A stretch of DNA of 64,000 bases, taken from assembly GCA_934045905.1 (NCBI GenBank), contig OW203768.1, forward strand, positions 18,986,770 to 19,050,769. The letters are read 5' to 3'. The notes below the pieces were generated by a model that ran no database searches, was not told where the DNA came from, and saw nothing but the letters and a program-made list of their open reading frames with translations. Shown piece by piece: positions 36,101 through 42,568 of this stretch. Origin of the DNA: Leuctra nigra. Taxonomy: Eukaryota > Arthropoda > Insecta > Plecoptera > Leuctridae. The first letter of the stretch is position 1. Each line of letters begins with the position of its first letter. Position numbers and translations under genes: made by a program.

Positions 36101-37115
36101 TTCATGTTTCTAAACATTTTGCGTTTATCGTGGAAACCATAAACAACTGGCCCTGGTGATAGGTGCTTCTTATAATAACTAGGTAAAAGCTCAGTGTAAA
36201 GGCCGATGCAATTGACGCAGACCCCGTCGACGCGGACGGACGACGGAGACGGATACGATGTTTAGGTATGACGTCTGCGACATCTGTCCTCATCCGAATT
36301 GTAAACAGCAGAGTGAATTTGTCATACCTAAACATCGTATTTGTCTCTGTCGGCCGTCTGCGTCAATTGTGCATCGGCCTTAACGCGTTGATGAGCGAGC
36401 ACCGGTACGTGCAAATTCTCCAACAGGAATTTCGTACCAAACGCACATAAATATATACTTCCATATTGATTTGGAATATAAAAGTATCCGTTTACTTTTG
36501 AAACTTAAGAATAATCTATACACTTTGGTACATAAAGCAAATCAGATTCAGTTGCAGTGGAAAAACTTTCATTTCGATCCTTCATTTCTGACAGTTATTA
36601 AAACTGTCAATAAGTGCATACGTTCTTGGCTGATTGGGCTGAAAATGAGTAAAATAAGAGACAATGTTGGCCTTAACGACCATGCAAAATATGAGTTTGA
36701 TCAGATTTATCGAAGACCATTTGATAGGTCAAACGGTGGTGTGGCTACAGGCCATTTTCATTTATCAACCAATCTCAGGATCCTGTTCAAAAACAATCCC
36801 AGAGACCTCATAGATTACATAAGTATGTGTGCAAAATTTCTGATCGATTGGTTGAACAATTTGACCTGGGCAGTGAACAAAAAGAAGACATAGAGAATGT
36901 GCCATAAGAGTACCTACGCTCGTACTCTAATAATCAAAAAAATTGAATACGCTCAATTATTTGGTATCTCTCAAGTTCTGAGGCAGTAATATATTTATTA
37001 AGAATCAAACTTCAATTGCCATATTTTTTCACAGAAATGTATCGATATACTCATCGAGAAAGATTACATAGAAAAAACCAAGGGCGAGCAAGACTCGTAC
37101 AGCTACATGGCTTGA
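8837..37115 (+). CDS. Cul1: Cullin-1, C-terminal 511 residues (8 exons; 5' end outside window)
   Basis: Scaffold of SCF ubiquitin ligases: the N-terminal part (outside) holds Skp1/F-box proteins and the C-terminal part seen here holds Rbx1. Exons: 8837-9130, 10351-10614, 17776-17955, 20026-20175, 20613-20731, 24387-24614, 28800-29019, 37035-37115; all junctions are GT..AG and phases agree. Together they give 1536 nt. Diagnostic stretches are [71 protein letters not shown] and the Nedd8-acceptor segment IVRIMKTRK (Lys codon 28927-28929). It ends in YSYMA, like the YSYLA of animal CUL1. Length fits: a 776-residue protein would leave about 265 residues upstream. Introns occupy about 95% of the span and are full of transposons, none of which disrupts an exon. 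Confidence 0.96.
9529..9738. mobile_element. Hairpin MITE, family AGGCCCG..AAAGTTAA, copy 1
   Basis: Imperfect inverted repeat: the left part has AACCAAAGTTAA and GGATTAACTAACTTATGGAT, the right part has TAGTTAATCCGG and TTAACTTTGGTTAT. The same family occurs at 63158-63316 and, interrupted, at 58762-59116. It lies in a Cul1 intron. Rest of the intron (9131-10350) shows nothing recognisable. Confidence 0.75.
10351..10614 (+). CDS. Cul1: Cul1 exon b (88 codons)
   Basis: Cullin-homology entry: [20 protein letters not shown], then [20 protein letters not shown] and the hallmark [20 protein letters not shown]. Acceptor TGGTCCAG before 10351, donor GTGAGT at 10615; phase 0. Confidence 0.95.
10867..12936. 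mobile_element. hAT-type element, 2.07 kb, no transposase seen
   Basis: Terminal inverted repeat CAGTGGCGGCTTGA at both ends; 8-bp TSD TCTCATCG at 10859-10866 and 12937-12944. Same terminal family as 50634-50922. The interior has a degenerate array (next entry) and G/C-rich subterminal stretches such as GGGGGCTTCGCCCCC near 12842. Short frames within (for example 11211-11663 minus) show no transposase motif. Confidence 0.9.
11725..12640. repeat. Degenerate repeats carrying TTCGCTGCGCGGCATTTTTA
   Basis: The core word or a close variant recurs near 11731, 11856, 11940, 12068, 12172, 12355, 12485 and 12611, mostly 100-130 bp apart. The spacers contain TTTTCTTTCAAAAAT, GTACCTACCTGTAAAATCAT and TTTAAACC(C/T)G. 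It lies inside the hAT element. Confidence 0.8.
12945..13425. other. Intron DNA with no recognised feature
   Basis: Cul1 intron sequence between two transposons. No repeat partner elsewhere in the window and no coding signal was seen. Confidence 0.5.
13787..15283 (-). mobile_element. 5'-truncated Penelope-like retroelement
   Basis: A 12-bp TSD, GAATGTAACGGT, flanks it at 13775-13786 and 15284-15295. The minus strand carries the C-terminal coding part with a GIY-YIG endonuclease (14042-14890). About 390 bp at one end (13826-14217) is repeated inverted at the other (14892-15283); an inverted partial terminal copy is a known feature of Penelope elements. The two arms look nearly identical, so insertion is probably recent. 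Confidence 0.85.
14042..14890 (-). pseudogene. Penelope-like element protein, C-terminal fragment with GIY-YIG endonuclease
   Basis: 282 codons open to a stop at 14042. Residues 1-120 match the region after the reverse-transcriptase palm ([38 protein letters not shown]). Residues 167-245 form a GIY-YIG nuclease: IVYALPCQC, then [20 protein letters not shown], with the likely metal-binding Glu at 240 (KFIESAF). The family uses this nuclease to nick target DNA for reverse transcription. The catalytic palm with its YADD-type motif is absent, so this copy cannot work alone. The apparent Met start lies in a GAGATG repeat at the truncation point and is probably not a natural start. Confidence 0.9.
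15791..15910. mobile_element. Small hairpin MITE with TTA TSD
   Basis: Termini TGGCGTTTTCCACTGGCC and its complement; TTA at 15788-15790 and 15911-15913. A 3-bp TTA/TAA duplication is typical of PIF/Harbinger-type elements. Confidence 0.75.
16362..16540. mobile_element. Small hairpin MITE with TTA TSD (179 bp)
   Basis: Termini AGGTACGTTTACA..CTCG on the left and CGAG.TGTAAACGTACCT on the right; TTA at 16359-16361 and 16541-16543. PIF/Harbinger-type by TSD. No coding. Confidence 0.75.
16646..16813. mobile_element. hAT-type terminus, partial
   Basis: CAGGGGTCGGCAACCTGCGG is a characteristic hAT/Charlie-like end, followed internally by GCCCTGCGGGGC, a word also found in the hAT element at 53950-56171. 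No matching right end was found; a TTAA element begins at 16814. Confidence 0.5.
16814..17441. mobile_element. TTAA-flanked non-autonomous element, copy A (628 bp)
   Basis: TTAA at 16810-16813 and 17442-17445. Inverted termini share GTATATCACGTGACTTT-type sequence about 10 bp in from each end. A near-identical copy is at 34144-34768. TTAA target choice is that of piggyBac-type elements, but the terminal GG(C/T)C does not match the usual CC start, so the class is tentative. Confidence 0.8.
17776..17955 (+). CDS. Cul1: Cul1 exon c (60 codons)
   Basis: [34 protein letters not shown], then [20 protein letters not shown]. Acceptor ATTACAG before 17776, donor GTGCGA at 17956; phase 0. Confidence 0.95.
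17956..19078. other. Cul1 intron, mostly unique
   Basis: AT-rich, no coding. 18670-18716 carries a dispersed word (CTCGCTTATCAACGCATTAC) with relatives at 1435, 33802, 36381 and 49896. Confidence 0.5.
19087..19965. mobile_element. Non-autonomous hAT-type element (879 bp)
   Basis: Termini TAGAGCCAGTTTTAAA in inverted orientation; 8-bp TSD ACAATTAC at 19079-19086 and 19966-19973. No transposase motif inside. Confidence 0.9.
20026..20175 (+). CDS. Cul1: Cul1 exon d (50 codons)
   Basis: [18 protein letters not shown], then [17 protein letters not shown]. Acceptor GTTTCAG before 20026, donor GTAAGA at 20176; phase 0. Just 60 bp after the TSD of a hAT insertion. Confidence 0.95.
20613..20731 (+). 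CDS. Cul1: Cul1 exon e (119 nt)
   Basis: [39 protein letters not shown]. Acceptor ATTCTAG before 20613, donor GTCAGT at 20732; ends in phase 2. It has no Met-initiated open frame of its own and is recognised only by homology. Confidence 0.93.
20822..21196 (-). mobile_element. 3' end of a LINE (RTE/CR1-like)
   Basis: The minus strand encodes [15 protein letters not shown], then [18 protein letters not shown], the typical C-terminus of LINE reverse-transcriptase proteins, with one in-frame TAG before a further [16 protein letters not shown] stretch. The 3' tail is a (TAA)n microsatellite at 20827-20844. Lies antisense in a Cul1 intron. Confidence 0.8.
21700..23525. mobile_element. ETS/CRE repeat element, copy 2
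   Basis: Begins TCTAGTGGAGCGGTCGCTCC (one mismatch in the palindrome). The middle has ACCGGA(A/T)(G/A)TGACGTCAT variants near 22138, 22261, 22408, 22528 and 22800. It ends in a hairpin whose arms (about 23095-23275 and 23360-23520) both carry GATGCGCCAAGTATTTTTTG or its complement. Same order as copies 1 and 3, different flanks. Confidence 0.8.
23611..23682 (-). tRNA. tRNA-Ala(GGC)-like gene or tRNA pseudogene
   Basis: 72 nt fold as a tRNA: acceptor GACCGGG pairs with TTCGGTC (two G-T pairs), the A box is TAGCTCAGTTGG, the anticodon stem CTCGC/GTGAG (one G-T pair), the loop CCGGCAA with anticodon GGC, and the T arm CCGGGTTCGAGCCCCGG. A T5 run 5-9 nt downstream would stop RNA polymerase III. 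Oddities: position 33 is C rather than T, and the D stem has one mismatch. It could be a genuine tRNA, a pseudogene or the head of a SINE. Confidence 0.55.
24002..24170. mobile_element. Hairpin MITE (169 bp)
   Basis: Left CCTAATATCGCCAA and AGTAGCACCGTGTTACTGTA, with exact or near-exact complements on the right. No convincing TSD. Confidence 0.7.
24387..24614 (+). CDS. Cul1: Cul1 exon f (228 nt)
   Basis: Completes Arg, then [36 protein letters not shown] and [11 protein letters not shown]. Winged-helix region before the neddylation site. Acceptor GTTGCAG before 24387, donor GTGAGT at 24615; ends in phase 2. Far more GC-rich than its intron. Confidence 0.95.
24875..25633 (+). mobile_element. 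Deleted pogo/Tigger-type element
   Basis: Termini CAGTAAACCCTCGTTA in inverted orientation with TA at 24873-24874 and 25634-25635. It keeps only the start of a transposase gene (25420-25545). Confidence 0.85.
25420..25545 (+). pseudogene. Tigger/CENP-B-type transposase N-terminal remnant
   Basis: 41 codons: [20 protein letters not shown] is the start of the first helix-turn-helix of CENP-B/pogo-type transposases. After VDS the similarity stops and the frame runs into poly-A and a stop. The DDE catalytic domain is absent, so this is an internally deleted, non-autonomous copy. Confidence 0.75.
25808..27323. mobile_element. Inverted-repeat element holding ETS/CRE copy 3
   Basis: Termini AGGCCGGGTAGGACCAAC and GTTGGTCCTACCCGGCCT; AAGTA lies at 25803-25807 and 27324-27328 as a possible 5-bp TSD. 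The interior is almost entirely the copy-3 insertion (25840-27190) plus a small hairpin with ATCGATAGTTAGTGG near 27186. Confidence 0.7.
25840..27190. mobile_element. ETS/CRE repeat element, copy 3 (shortest)
   Basis: Begins TCTAGTGGAGCGGTCGCTCC. ACCGGAAGTGACGTCAT at 26297, a variant at 26420 and a weaker one at 26561. Ends in a hairpin with arms at about 26785-26950 and 27025-27186. Confidence 0.8.
27524..28562. mobile_element. Inverted-repeat element interrupted by a retroposon
   Basis: Termini AGCCGGGTCCACATAGACC and GGTCTATGTGGACCCGGCT, followed inside by GCGTTTTGC and its complement. Removing the retroposon (27755-28203) leaves about 0.6 kb. No transposase. Confidence 0.75.
27755..28203 (+). 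mobile_element. SINE or LINE 3' fragment with (TAATC)n tail
   Basis: A 10-bp TSD, GAGGACAGAC, lies at 27745-27754 and 28204-28213. The 3' end is CTAATCTAATCTAATC, a retroposon-type pentanucleotide tail. The body is GC-rich with no recognisable protein, so it may be a LINE 3' untranslated region or a SINE. Confidence 0.75.
28800..29019 (+). CDS. Cul1: Cul1 exon g, neddylation domain (220 nt)
   Basis: Completes Asn, then [56 protein letters not shown]. The Nedd8 acceptor is Lys in IVRIMK (codon 28927-28929). Acceptor CTTGCAG before 28800, donor GTGAGA at 29020; phase 0. Confidence 0.96.
29285..31300 (+). mobile_element. 5'-truncated LINE (CR1/L2/Daphne-like)
   Basis: Contains the reverse-transcriptase frame 29289-31052, then a 3' tail ending in AAAATAAAAATACTACTACT. 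The endonuclease region is missing. It lies in sense orientation within the 8-kb last intron of Cul1. No TSD could be fixed. Confidence 0.85.
29289..31052 (+). CDS. LINE reverse transcriptase, truncated ORF2 (587 codons)
   Basis: Non-LTR reverse transcriptase. The frame is uninterrupted but opens without ATG at the truncation point. Landmarks by residue: HFNDYFV at 10-16 (linker after the endonuclease), [15 protein letters not shown] at 134-148, motif [11 protein letters not shown] at 203-212, motif [13 protein letters not shown] at 262-273, motif C YADD at 292-295, then [11 protein letters not shown] and the thumb. The C-terminus has [10 protein letters not shown]. The family copies its RNA onto nicked target DNA. 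Lacking an endonuclease and start codon, this copy is probably inactive, though the absence of stops suggests it is young. Confidence 0.9.
   Translation: MVSYKNVVEHFNDYFVQSVLDIASNIGGYTDNSNIDRFIDNIGLNKNSGIFDTFEPVSSSEISKILHDLKNCTPWEDGINKQVLELSMSTPSIKLFLVNMINTSLSTGKYPNKLKLAHITPVPKLQRAIDGENYRPISSLHILDKIVETAVKIQITKFIEDYDVLAPEQSGFRSHHSCETAVNYIIDDLKSKIIDSKYTCAIFLDLKRAFDTIDRTVLIRKLYRYGFRGTVLDWLSSYLNNRAQIVKMNNVKSNMIGNDIGVPQGSILGPLLFILYINDIVSIFRHSSIHLYADDALLICSNVKPHIVHEYLKIDLNILESWLIANRLKLNVPKTKCMVFCNNKIRTKYSDFLKAQFVIDDEIVLNVHVFKYLGVMLDENLTLQNHAHYIISKLAKKVGLFQRKCGNLPIMSKIHICQAIITPHLDYCSSILFLLNQNHIAKLQKLQNKIMRSILWVNRGTSISKMCRALSWTTVKQRILINTFTFIFRLTKGLGPKYLSDKLVNKNVTNYHITRQCDSLYVKRTTSAFGNNTLFSKGVNMFNRLPLKVRNAESIRSFRRECLKVVNDPSRWRVDPLAGNNTFWYTM
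31446..32029. mobile_element. Non-autonomous hAT-type element (584 bp)
   Basis: Termini TAGGGTTGTGCGAATA and, inverted, TAGGGGTGTGCGAATA; 8-bp TSD GTAGATGG at 31438-31445 and 32030-32037. Subterminal TTCGAAT words are dense. No coding. Confidence 0.9.
32122..33756. mobile_element. TA-flanked DNA element (1.6 kb) with a nested MITE
   Basis: Termini CCGTATTAACTCGTGTATAA in inverted orientation, TA at 32120-32121 and 33757-33758, so mariner/pogo-like by target site. No transposase seen. Confidence 0.8.
32662..33600. mobile_element. Nested inverted-repeat element
   Basis: Termini TGGGTCATTCTCCACTAAAT on the left and ATTTAGTGGAGAATGACCCA on the right (extending to GGAATATT). The interior repeats GTCATTCCCCTA near 32843, 33387 and 33410. 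TSD not determined. Confidence 0.75.
34144..34768. mobile_element. TTAA-flanked non-autonomous element, copy B (625 bp)
   Basis: TTAA at 34140-34143 and 34769-34772; near-identical over its length to copy A (16814-17441). The right end, read inward, starts GGTGGCTGCATATCACGTGA. Confidence 0.85.
34776..35155. mobile_element. Hairpin element (380 bp)
   Basis: GGCTGGGTAGTGAGTTTGAC on the left is complementary to GTCAAACTCACTACCCAGCC on the right; the arms of about 160 bp continue through TTTTTTAATCGATT. It starts 4 bp after the TTAA of copy B. A partial relative is at 3590-3843. Confidence 0.8.
35156..37034. other. Remainder of last Cul1 intron
   Basis: Contains a 183-bp hairpin MITE at 36199-36381 (AAGGCCGATGCA..TTGACGCAGA and complement) and a stretch at about 36690-36900 similar to 53630-53790. 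The 140-codon frame at 36471-36893 overlaps that repeat and shows no domain. No gene supported. Confidence 0.55.
37035..37115 (+). CDS. Cul1: Cul1 last exon (27 codons with stop)
   Basis: [20 protein letters not shown] then SYSYMA and TGA. This is the end of the winged helix contacting Rbx1. Acceptor TTTCACAG before 37035. Confidence 0.95.
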   Translation, partial: KCIDILIEKDYIEKTKGEQDSYSYMA

Positions 37116-37195
37116 TTGGTCGGGAGAAGACCAATTGTGTGCCCGGAGGACTGCATTGCCGATTTTGTAACATGTAATGATGTATATACAACTTT

Positions 37196-37201
37196 AATAA
37201 A
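37196..37201 (+). promoter_or_regulatory. Cul1: Cul1 poly(A) signal
   Basis: AATAAA 81 nt after the Cul1 stop codon, giving a short 3' untranslated region. Confidence 0.8.
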
Positions 37202-37654
37202 TATCTTTTACGATGAACTTTGCCATAGCTGTGATTTTTTGCCAGATTGTGTACCTATAATCTGTTACCTACATCACCACCGCTGATTCACAATTGTGTA
37301 CCTCTCGAAATGATGTACACATACCTACATAGCGGACAGCGGATGCCTTCATTTTGTGTCGCTATGCCTAAAGGTGAAAGAATGTGAAAGATCGTACATC
37401 TCGTAATGTAAGCCACAGATCGCGCTATCGATACTCTATAATTAGCTATAATCAAGAAAATAATCTCAAATCTCACTTGATGGGTAGTTTGCTTTTTAAT
37501 TTAGTCTCTTCAGTAGGTACGTACCTAATTTTAAAAATGTTCTTAACCTGTTCCACATCAGTACAGTATTCAGAATTATTCGTATTGAGAATTATTTTTA
37601 TAAGATTTAAATTTTCCCTCCCGCTTCAAGGGAAGTTGCGTCATCCATCCACCC
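37202..37654. other. Cul1-FAM136A spacer, likely original FAM136A promoter
   Basis: 450 bp between the Cul1 poly(A) signal and the MULE target site. Before the MULE inserted, this DNA lay directly upstream of FAM136A, so the core promoter is inferred here. No TATA box was seen. Confidence 0.45.
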
Positions 37655-38248
37655 GCATCCACCGGGAGACCTAATATTCACCGGACACTTTTATTTCTGA
37701 CGTCACAGTGACGTCAGCCTGCAGATCGTGTGTTTCCGCTTATTTCCGAAGACAGCCGACTGCCGACTTGTGATTTTCTGAATCTGAAAGTTTTGAACGG
37801 CGACAGCGGCAGAAAATGGCGGCAAGTACTAGTAATTCATGTTTTCGTGACCTGCTACATGAAAAACTGTCTGCATTTAAAGAAGTGGGAGACACTCGTT
37901 AACACAGCCTTCATGGGATGCCATCAAACCTTAATCAGCCAATCCCTTTCTTTTCGAGTAGGTACCGATTTTTATTGGTTTGAGTGTACATAAAATTTAT
38001 ACCGGGTTCGATCATGAACATGAGGAATTCTGATGTGTTTCAGGTTCCAAAGACCGGTTAAATGTGTTTAAATATTCGTGTACCTACTAGGTACCATAAT
38101 CATAATTTTGTATACTGATTATGTGACAGCTGTGCGATTATGTAGTACCTTTAATATGTCACTTAGGTAGATACTTATGAATTTGTATACGTTTCAATAA
38201 ATTGGCATTAATAACATGACTTACCTAATAGCATTTGTTTCATTACAG

Positions 38249-40539
38249 ATTGATCATGTTCACTCAAAGAAGAAAAGATTACGAATAATGGACACAAAGA
38301 AACTTGGATGTCCCGTATCTATGCGGGTCAGGTGCATCCGATTTTACCCTGATATCAATGTTGATGCTTCCAGTAAATGGAAATCTAGAAATGCGGTGAG
38401 AATTTGTTACGTTTCAAGTAGAAATTATACATTTTTATACATTTTTACAAGTTCAGTTCATAAATGTTTTTATTGTAACAGGTTAAAACAAAGTTGAAAG
38501 AAGCCATACTTTCTGCAGAGTCGCCACCTCCAAGCATGCTGCGTTATTACATCGAGGCCACAGGAACTCATTCCCACTCGAAGGACGCTGCACACCTCAC
38601 TCAAGAGATTCATCCTGACTTGATCAAAGAGATCTACAGATTAGTTGAGGCAGGATTTACATCTGTTAGAGATTTATCATTGTTGCTAGAACAATTTGTG
38701 GAAAAATCATTTGAAGGTAAAGAGAAACCCAGCAAACTACATGCTGCATTTCACCCTTCACACAGTAAAATATATGCTCATATGCATGCTGCATCGTTCA
38801 AGTTAAAGAAAACGGTAATAGATCAAGAGGCCTTAGCGCTTCAAATAAAAAAGTGGAATATTGATGCCCCAAATGACCAATTCATGTTTCGGCCTTATGA
38901 AGAAGACGATTCGGACAATGTCCATAACTCCATTCTCTTCTGCCACCAAACTCAGTGGCAAGCACAATTGTTGAAACGGTATGGAAAAGTATGTTTGCTT
39001 GACGCTACGTACAAGACAACCAAGTATGCTCTGCCTTTGTTTTTCTTGACTGTAAAAACAAATTCTGGGTATAGTGTTGTGGGTACTTTTTTAGTTCAAA
39101 CTGAGAGTGCTGCACTTATTTCAGAGGCATTAAACGTCTTTCGAAGCTGGAATCCAGACTGGCAACCGGATTTTTTCATGACGGACTACAGTGAAGCAGA
39201 GATCAATGCGATTGAAGCTGTCTTCTCCGATTGTCGTGTTTATCTGTGTGCTTTTCACAGAGAACAAGCGTGGTTACGTTGGCTTAACAAATCGGGAAAT
39301 GTTGCCGTACCAGACTCGAGGTCAGACATACTTCAAATGTGGCGTAAGGTTGCACGATCAGCTACAGTGGATGAATACGAGGCGAATTATCAAGTTTTGA
39401 CTGCAAGCAGTACATGGAAGGAAAATACCAAGGCAGCCAATTATTTTCAAACTCAGTGGATGCCAGAAGTTCGCCGATGGGTAGATTGCTTCCATCAAAC
39501 TGACTATGTTACCTGCATTTCAACGAACAATGGAGTGGAAAGTCAAAATAAACTTCTTAAGCATAACTATCTGTGCTTTGAATCTGACAAAACACTTACT
39601 GGTATTTTAAAAGTAGTCATCAATAAGTACCTTCCGGACTGTTTCAAAAAGTACTGCCTTAAGAACTCCCATGTTAAGAACTATAATGCTTCAATTCCAG
39701 TGTTTTTGCAGAACAGACCATTCGCATTTATAAAGCATGTAATGTCAAGAGTCAGTTCTTCTCAAACAGATATACATTTACCAGCCATTACTGATTTAAC
39801 TGACGGTATGTTTGCTGTTCGGAGTTCAACCGATGACAATTATAATTATATTGTCGATTTTGCTGAAGGTTCGTGCACTTGCGCTGATTATTTACGTTGG
39901 AGGTTCCCATGTAAACATATGTGTGGTATCTTCAATCACATTCCTGGCTGGGGATTTAACCAATTGAGCGCCTCTTATCGAGAAAATCCCTACATCACCC
40001 TCGATACTTCATGTGCATATGGCATGATTGATTCGAGCTTGCTAGGATGTGAAGAGACGGTTGCTGAAACTGAAGGTCTCACAGCATGTAGCAGTGAAAC
40101 TGCTACAACGGTCAATGAAGATGAGGCAATGGTAACCGAAGATGATTCTGAGCCACCAATTAATTTAAAGACTCTACAGCAACGGGTTCGAGAGGAGTCG
40201 AAAAAAACTGCCAACCTTTCCTACCTGCTAACTGACGAACTTTGTCTGAAACAAACTATTATTCAAATGGAAGCCATGAACAAAATGATGGAGAGTAAGC
40301 TACAGACATCTGGGGGACTACCAGTGGACACTTCTTCAGTTCCTAATGTTGTTTCCTCAAAATCGAAGTACAAGGAACTACCCTCTCGCAAACGAAAAGC
40401 GAAAGGTAACTGGAAGAGTGCGGGCAGAGTGGGTACAAAAGCGAGCATGTGGCGAACTGCAACGAAGGGTCCTGTGATCCCTGATCCTACTTTGATCTCG
40501 GCTGAAAACGACGACATAGAAATTGAAGGGGTGTTCTAG
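38249..40539 (+). CDS. MULE transposase with SWIM zinc finger
   Basis: Two clear exons, 38249-38395 and 38482-40539, joined by an 86-bp GT..AG intron in phase 0 (WKSRNA then VKTKLKEAIL). The first carries KKLGCPVSMRVRCIRFYPDI, the N-terminal zinc-binding-type region of the family. The DDE core: LLDATYKT (Asp codon 39001), FFMTDYSEAE (Asp 39184), CAFHREQAW, and GVESQNKLLK (Glu 39538). A SWIM finger CxCx9CxH (CTCADYLRWRFPCKH) starts at 39874. The Lys/Arg-rich tail near 40383 (RKRKAKGNWK) may be a nuclear signal. Transposases of this class cut and move the element. An upstream exon is likely; MAASTSNSCFRDLLHEKLSA from ATG 37816 is a candidate, but its donor is uncertain. No stop or frameshift in the core. 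Confidence 0.92.
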
Positions 40540-40638
40540 TGTCGATGGAAAAACCTTCCACACGAACATTTATTAGTTCCTTGAACGATCGTACAATATT
40601 AATGATTACTCAGAATGTGATTTGATGTGAATGTGAAT

Positions 40639-40840
40639 GTGATTTGATGCTCAATACTTCATACACGGGCATTCACTACTTTTTTCAATTTGAATGATTA
40701 GGTAATTGGAATTTGATGTAAATAAATTATGATGTGATGAATGCAAATGTGATTTGATGCTCAGTACTTCATACACGGGCATTCACTACTTTCTTCAATT
40801 TTAATGATTAGGTACTTGGAATTTGATGTAAATAAATTAG
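40639..40840 (+). repeat. 110-bp tandem duplication in MULE 3' region with two poly(A) signals
   Basis: GTGATTTGATGCTCA.TACTTC occurs at about 40640 and 40750, each copy ending in GATGTAAATAAATTA. The duplication gives two AATAAA signals, the first at 40721. Confidence 0.8.
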
Positions 40841-41244
40841 ACTGGATGTGTAACGTGAATGTTTTACTCTAATGTGTTTTACGTATGGTTACGTTACCAC
40901 TTTCAACTTGTAATATGAAATATTCATTATAAATTATTAAATTAATTGAACTGAAATATGAAATATTCTAAATTATTTTCCCAATATTTATTTTCCAATA
41001 AGAATAGTTTTTAATTTAACTTGATATATCAAATAAAGTTAAATACTATTTATAAATATTTCGATTTTGCCATTAGTACAATTTTGCCATTACTTTAAAT
41101 TCAATAAGAGACATCCATAGTTTGAATTTAGCGCCCATTTTGTTACAAGAAACATTGGAAGGGGCGTGGCTACTGACGTCACGAAATAAAAGTGTCCGGT
41201 GAATATTAGGACTCCCGCATCCACCTATCAAAATCAAATCAAAG

Positions 41245-42568
41245 ATGGTGGACCAGCAAAGGGCACGAGTAGAAGATGCGATGACAAAAATGGTAAATGA
41301 AGTTGATAAACTTCATTTACGAAAAATGCAGGTAAACGAGAATTACAAATTGATCCAATTTATGTTTTGTTTTGCAGTCTCTCATTGACTCAGGGCTGGT
41401 TAAATGATTATATGAAAGTGAGGTTAGAGTTGGACGGAGAAATGTGCATTTCAATTTTCTTAGTATTAAAATGACTACCTACCTAGGTATTATTATTTTT
41501 CATTAATTACATGATGGCATGATACAGTAGTTAAATTAAATGCTGCCTCAGGTGGCTGAAGAGTGTGGGATCCAACTAAATACATGTAAAATATTATAAA
41601 ATCAATAAACGCTCCTCCCTTTCTATGCATTTACATTAGTTTAGGCTTCTCCCCCTCGACCCATAACACAGGCAAAGTTGTTTGAATGTGGTGGGGGGTG
41701 GATGGAGCGTTTACCAAATATATTTCCATGACTGTACATACATTCGATCAGTCGGAGAGTGCTTACCATTTGAATTTTATGGTTATGGAACGTTATTAAG
41801 GTACTATACCTTGTTTTCCTCAGGCAGATATGCACCGGTGTGCAGCAAAATGTTGTGACAACAGCGACATGTCCGTGGAAAGAACACACCAATGTGTAGA
41901 GAACTGTTCAATGCCTCTTCACGCAGCACAGAAATATGTTCAGGGCGAATTTGAACACCTTCAGAATCGATTGCAACGATGTGTAATGCAATGTAACGAT
42001 GAAGTTAGAGACAAGATGGGACCCAAACCTACTGAATCCGAAGTAGGTTAAATTCTTCTTTCGTACTTTATTGCTAAATTTAATACCGTTTATTGGAGCA
42101 GAGTTTCCCTACTTAGGTACCTGTCACATTATCCACTTCTTTAATTTACGGGAAAATAGCAAGCAGCAATTATTTAATCACAATTAATAATTTGGAAACA
42201 AAACCACAATATTATACAACATACAATATAATATTTGCAGTTTGTGCAATATATTTTAATATTGAAAATGTATTTTGACAATATAAAACTGTTGTTTTGG
42301 GGATATTGCACAAATTGACTTGATTTTCAAAATTGAAAATGCTTTCAAATTGCCACAGGTACACCGTGCTCTACTGAATACTGTGACACTTATTTTGTTA
42401 ACAAATAATTTTACATCTAGTTTATGTTTTCAGGTTTCTAGATACAGCAATGATTTTGAAATGTGTGCGGTGAAGTGCGTAGACAACCATTTAGGTCTAT
42501 TACCCTCGGTGTTAAAGAAAATGAAACAAGCTTTATCACAAGGTAAACTGGAGCATCAGCCGAACTAG
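41245..42568 (+). CDS. FAM136A: FAM136A homologue (146 residues, 3 exons)
   Basis: Exons 41245-41331, 41824-42042 and 42434-42568, all phase 0 and GT..AG. FAM136A is a small conserved mitochondrial protein of unclear molecular role. Seen: the N-terminal helix MVDQQRARVEDAMTKMVNEV, KLHLRKMQADMHRCAAKCCD, then paired-cysteine segments HQCVENCSMPL, LQRCVMQCNDEVRDK and FEMCAVKCVDNHLGLLPSVL, ending KMKQALSQG. These CxxxC pairs are the family signature and suggest disulfide-linked helices. Length is close to the human 138. The MULE ends 28 bp before the ATG, so transcription start and 5' untranslated region are uncertain. Confidence 0.95.

Larger units (their letters stand above)
37664..41216 (+). 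mobile_element. Complete Mutator-like element (MULE), 3553 bp
   Basis: 34-bp terminal inverted repeats with one mismatch: GGGAGACCTAATATTCACCG on the left and, on the minus strand, GGGAGTCCTAATATTCACCG on the right. The exact 9-bp TSD GCATCCACC is at 37655-37663 and 41217-41225; 9 bp is the Mutator hallmark. TGACGTCA occurs just inside each terminus. It encodes a spliced transposase in sense orientation to its neighbours. The right end is 28 bp before the FAM136A start codon. Confidence 0.95.

Noticed and set aside
36471..36893. 140-codon open frame in the last Cul1 intron
   Set aside because: Its second half overlaps a repeat also found at 53630-53790 where the frame is not kept; no domain.
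37816..37902. First coding exon of the MULE transposase from ATG 37816
   Set aside because: Plausible start in good context, but the frame closes after 28 codons and no donor gives a sure join to 38249; mentioned only as a candidate.
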